A stretch of 7,383 nucleotides of DNA, taken from NCBI GenBank assembly GCA_002314265.1, contig DCEW01000081.1, forward strand, positions 1-7,383, read 5' to 3'. Origin of the DNA: Flavobacteriales bacterium UBA1820. Its GTDB lineage: Bacteria; Bacteroidota; Bacteroidia; Flavobacteriales; UBA1820. Numbering within the stretch: position 1 is the first letter of the stretch; every line of letters begins with the position of its first letter. A program made the translations under genes and the position numbers. Positions 6,127 through 7,383 of the stretch are shown here, in pieces. The notes under the pieces were generated by a model, which ran no database searches, had not been told where the DNA came from, and saw only the letters and a list, made by a program, of their open reading frames with translations.

Positions 6127-7377
6127 ATGGAACTGAAACAGACTTTTGAACGGGCGGTCGAGGCTTCACGGGCTTTGGCGTTGCTCGACGGGGAAAAGAT
6201 CAACGAGGTGCTTTTGGCTTTGGCCGATGAAACCGAACGCCAAAGTGCGGCGATCCTCGAGGAAAACGCGCGCGATCTGGCGGCTAAGGATCCTTCCGAT
6301 CCGATGTACGACCGCTTGATGCTCACCCCTGCGCGGATCAAGGGCATAGCGGACGATATCCGCCACGTGGCGGCCTTGCGCTCGCCCGTAGGGGAGGAGA
6401 TGGCCCGCTGGACCCGTCCCAACGGGATGGAGATCGTCAAGGTGCGCGTGCCTTTCGGGGTAGTGGGGGTGATCTACGAGGCGCGTCCCAATGTGAGCTT
6501 CGATGTGTTTTCCCTGTGCTTCAAGACCTCGAACGCTTGTATCCTCAAAGGCGGTTCGGATGCGGTGCATTCCAATGCGATGATCATCTCGATCATCAAG
6601 AAAGTGCTGTACCGTTGCGGGGTGCCGCAGGATGCGGTTACCTTGCTGCCCAACGACCGGGAGGCCACGGCCCAATTGCTCACGGCTACCGATTATGTCG
6701 ATCTGCTCATCCCCCGGGGGAGTGCTTCGCTGATCCGCTATGTGCGCGACAATGCCCACGTGCCGGTCATCGAGACGGGTGCCGGGGTATGTCATACGTA
6801 TTTTTCGGCCGACGGCGATGTGAAGAAGGGCGCGGCGGTCATTTTCAACGCCAAGACCCGGCGCGTTTCGGTGTGCAATGCCCTGGATTGCCTGATCGTG
6901 CACTCTTCGCGTTTGGCCGATCTGCCGGCTTTGTGCGCTCCGCTGGCCAAGAAGAACGTGCAGCTTCAGGCCGATCCGCGTGCGTACATGGCTTTGGAGG
7001 GCAAGTATCCCAAGGATCTGCTCGTGGCGGCAGATGAGCACAGTTTCGGGACGGAGTTTCAGGACTATATCCTGGCCGTCAAAACGGTGGACAGCCTGGA
7101 GGAGGCTTTGGACCACATTGCGAAGTATTCGTCGGGGCACAGCGAGGCCATCCTGACGGAAAATCCGGCCACGGCGGTCGAGTTCCAGCGCCGGGTGGAT
7201 GCGGCTTGCGTCTATGTCAATGTTTCCACGGCTTTTACCGACGGGGGACAGTTCGGTTTCGGGGCGGAGATAGGGATCAGTACCCAGAAACTGCATGCCC
7301 GCGGGCCGATGGGGTTGCCGGAGCTTACCAGTTACAAGTACCTGATCAGCGGCAACGGGCAGGTGCGCGAGCCGTAG
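6127..7377 (+). CDS. proA: Gamma-glutamyl phosphate reductase (glutamate-5-semialdehyde dehydrogenase)
   Basis: Cytoplasmic second enzyme of proline synthesis: NADPH-dependent reduction of gamma-glutamyl phosphate to glutamate 5-semialdehyde, which cyclises to pyrroline-5-carboxylate, the ProC substrate. It is complete at 416 aa, the standard length (E. coli 417). ALDH-superfamily signatures are [12 protein letters not shown] (115-126), ILKGGSDA (139-146), [18 protein letters not shown] and the catalytic cysteine C250 in [10 protein letters not shown]. The C-terminal blocks include [24 protein letters not shown] and [10 protein letters not shown]. The ATG at 6127 fits the family N-terminus, with only a weak purine-rich upstream sequence. 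It is the last complete gene in the window; 6 nt follow the TAG stop, so its terminator or a further operon gene is out of view. Confidence 0.97.
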   Translation: MELKQTFERAVEASRALALLDGEKINEVLLALADETERQSAAILEENARDLAAKDPSDPMYDRLMLTPARIKGIADDIRHVAALRSPVGEEMARWTRPNGMEIVKVRVPFGVVGVIYEARPNVSFDVFSLCFKTSNACILKGGSDAVHSNAMIISIIKKVLYRCGVPQDAVTLLPNDREATAQLLTATDYVDLLIPRGSASLIRYVRDNAHVPVIETGAGVCHTYFSADGDVKKGAAVIFNAKTRRVSVCNALDCLIVHSSRLADLPALCAPLAKKNVQLQADPRAYMALEGKYPKDLLVAADEHSFGTEFQDYILAVKTVDSLEEALDHIAKYSSGHSEAILTENPATAVEFQRRVDAACVYVNVSTAFTDGGQFGFGAEIGISTQKLHARGPMGLPELTSYKYLISGNGQVREP

Positions 7378-7383
7378 TCGGTT

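Larger units (their letters stand above)
2843..7377 (+). other. Probable five-gene operon: M48 protease, proC, NimA-like gene, proB, proA
   Basis: All five genes are on the plus strand. Intergenic distances are 4 nt (protease to proC), 10 nt (proC to NimA-like), a 4-nt GTGA overlap (NimA-like to proB) and 18 nt (proB to proA). No terminator-like hairpin is visible between them. The cluster supplies every enzyme needed to make proline from glutamate. The operon end is not visible because only 6 nt follow the proA stop. Co-transcription is inferred from spacing. Confidence 0.75.

Noticed and set aside
6166..7296. A 376-aa antisense open frame over proA
   Set aside because: Same explanation: an Arg/His-rich shadow of a conserved GC-rich gene with no motif or promoter.

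Overview
This window looks like an ordinary chromosomal segment from a fairly GC-rich member of the Bacteroidota, most likely Bacteroidales. Three intergenic sites match the Bacteroidota -7 promoter consensus TAnnTTTG, Shine-Dalgarno sequences are mostly weak or absent, and the DUF5009-type membrane acyltransferase and the ProC variant (VKPW, SCGIAY) are of a Bacteroidota kind. An Alistipes/Rikenellaceae-like source would fit the GC content, but the genus is a guess.

Layout. (1) 76-1452 (+): a drug-efflux-type MFS transporter of the DHA2 family with its own short-leader promoter. (2) 1543-2718 (-): a DUF5009/HGSNAT-like multi-pass membrane acyltransferase, convergent with the MFS gene. Its probable intrinsic terminator (1437-1470) lies across the 3' end of the MFS gene. 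(3) 2719-2891: a divergent promoter region with one good -7 element on each strand. (4) 2892-7377 (+): a tight five-gene run of M48 metalloprotease, proC, NimA-like flavin-fold protein, proB and proA. The gaps are 4 nt, 10 nt, a 4-nt overlap and 18 nt, which strongly suggests one operon.

Function. proB, proA and proC encode the whole glutamate-to-proline pathway: glutamate 5-kinase, gamma-glutamyl phosphate reductase and pyrroline-5-carboxylate reductase. Two genes of no obvious proline function are embedded with them: a secreted LoiP/YggG-like zinc protease at the head, and a NimA-like FMN-binding split-barrel protein whose stop codon overlaps the GTG start of proB. The MFS and acyltransferase genes appear to be independent units.

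No mobile element, CRISPR array, tRNA, rRNA or phage gene was seen, and no intergenic stretch exceeds 300 bases. I do not see a convincing novel system. The most interesting points are the passenger genes in the proline operon and the compact sharing of sequence between opposing units.
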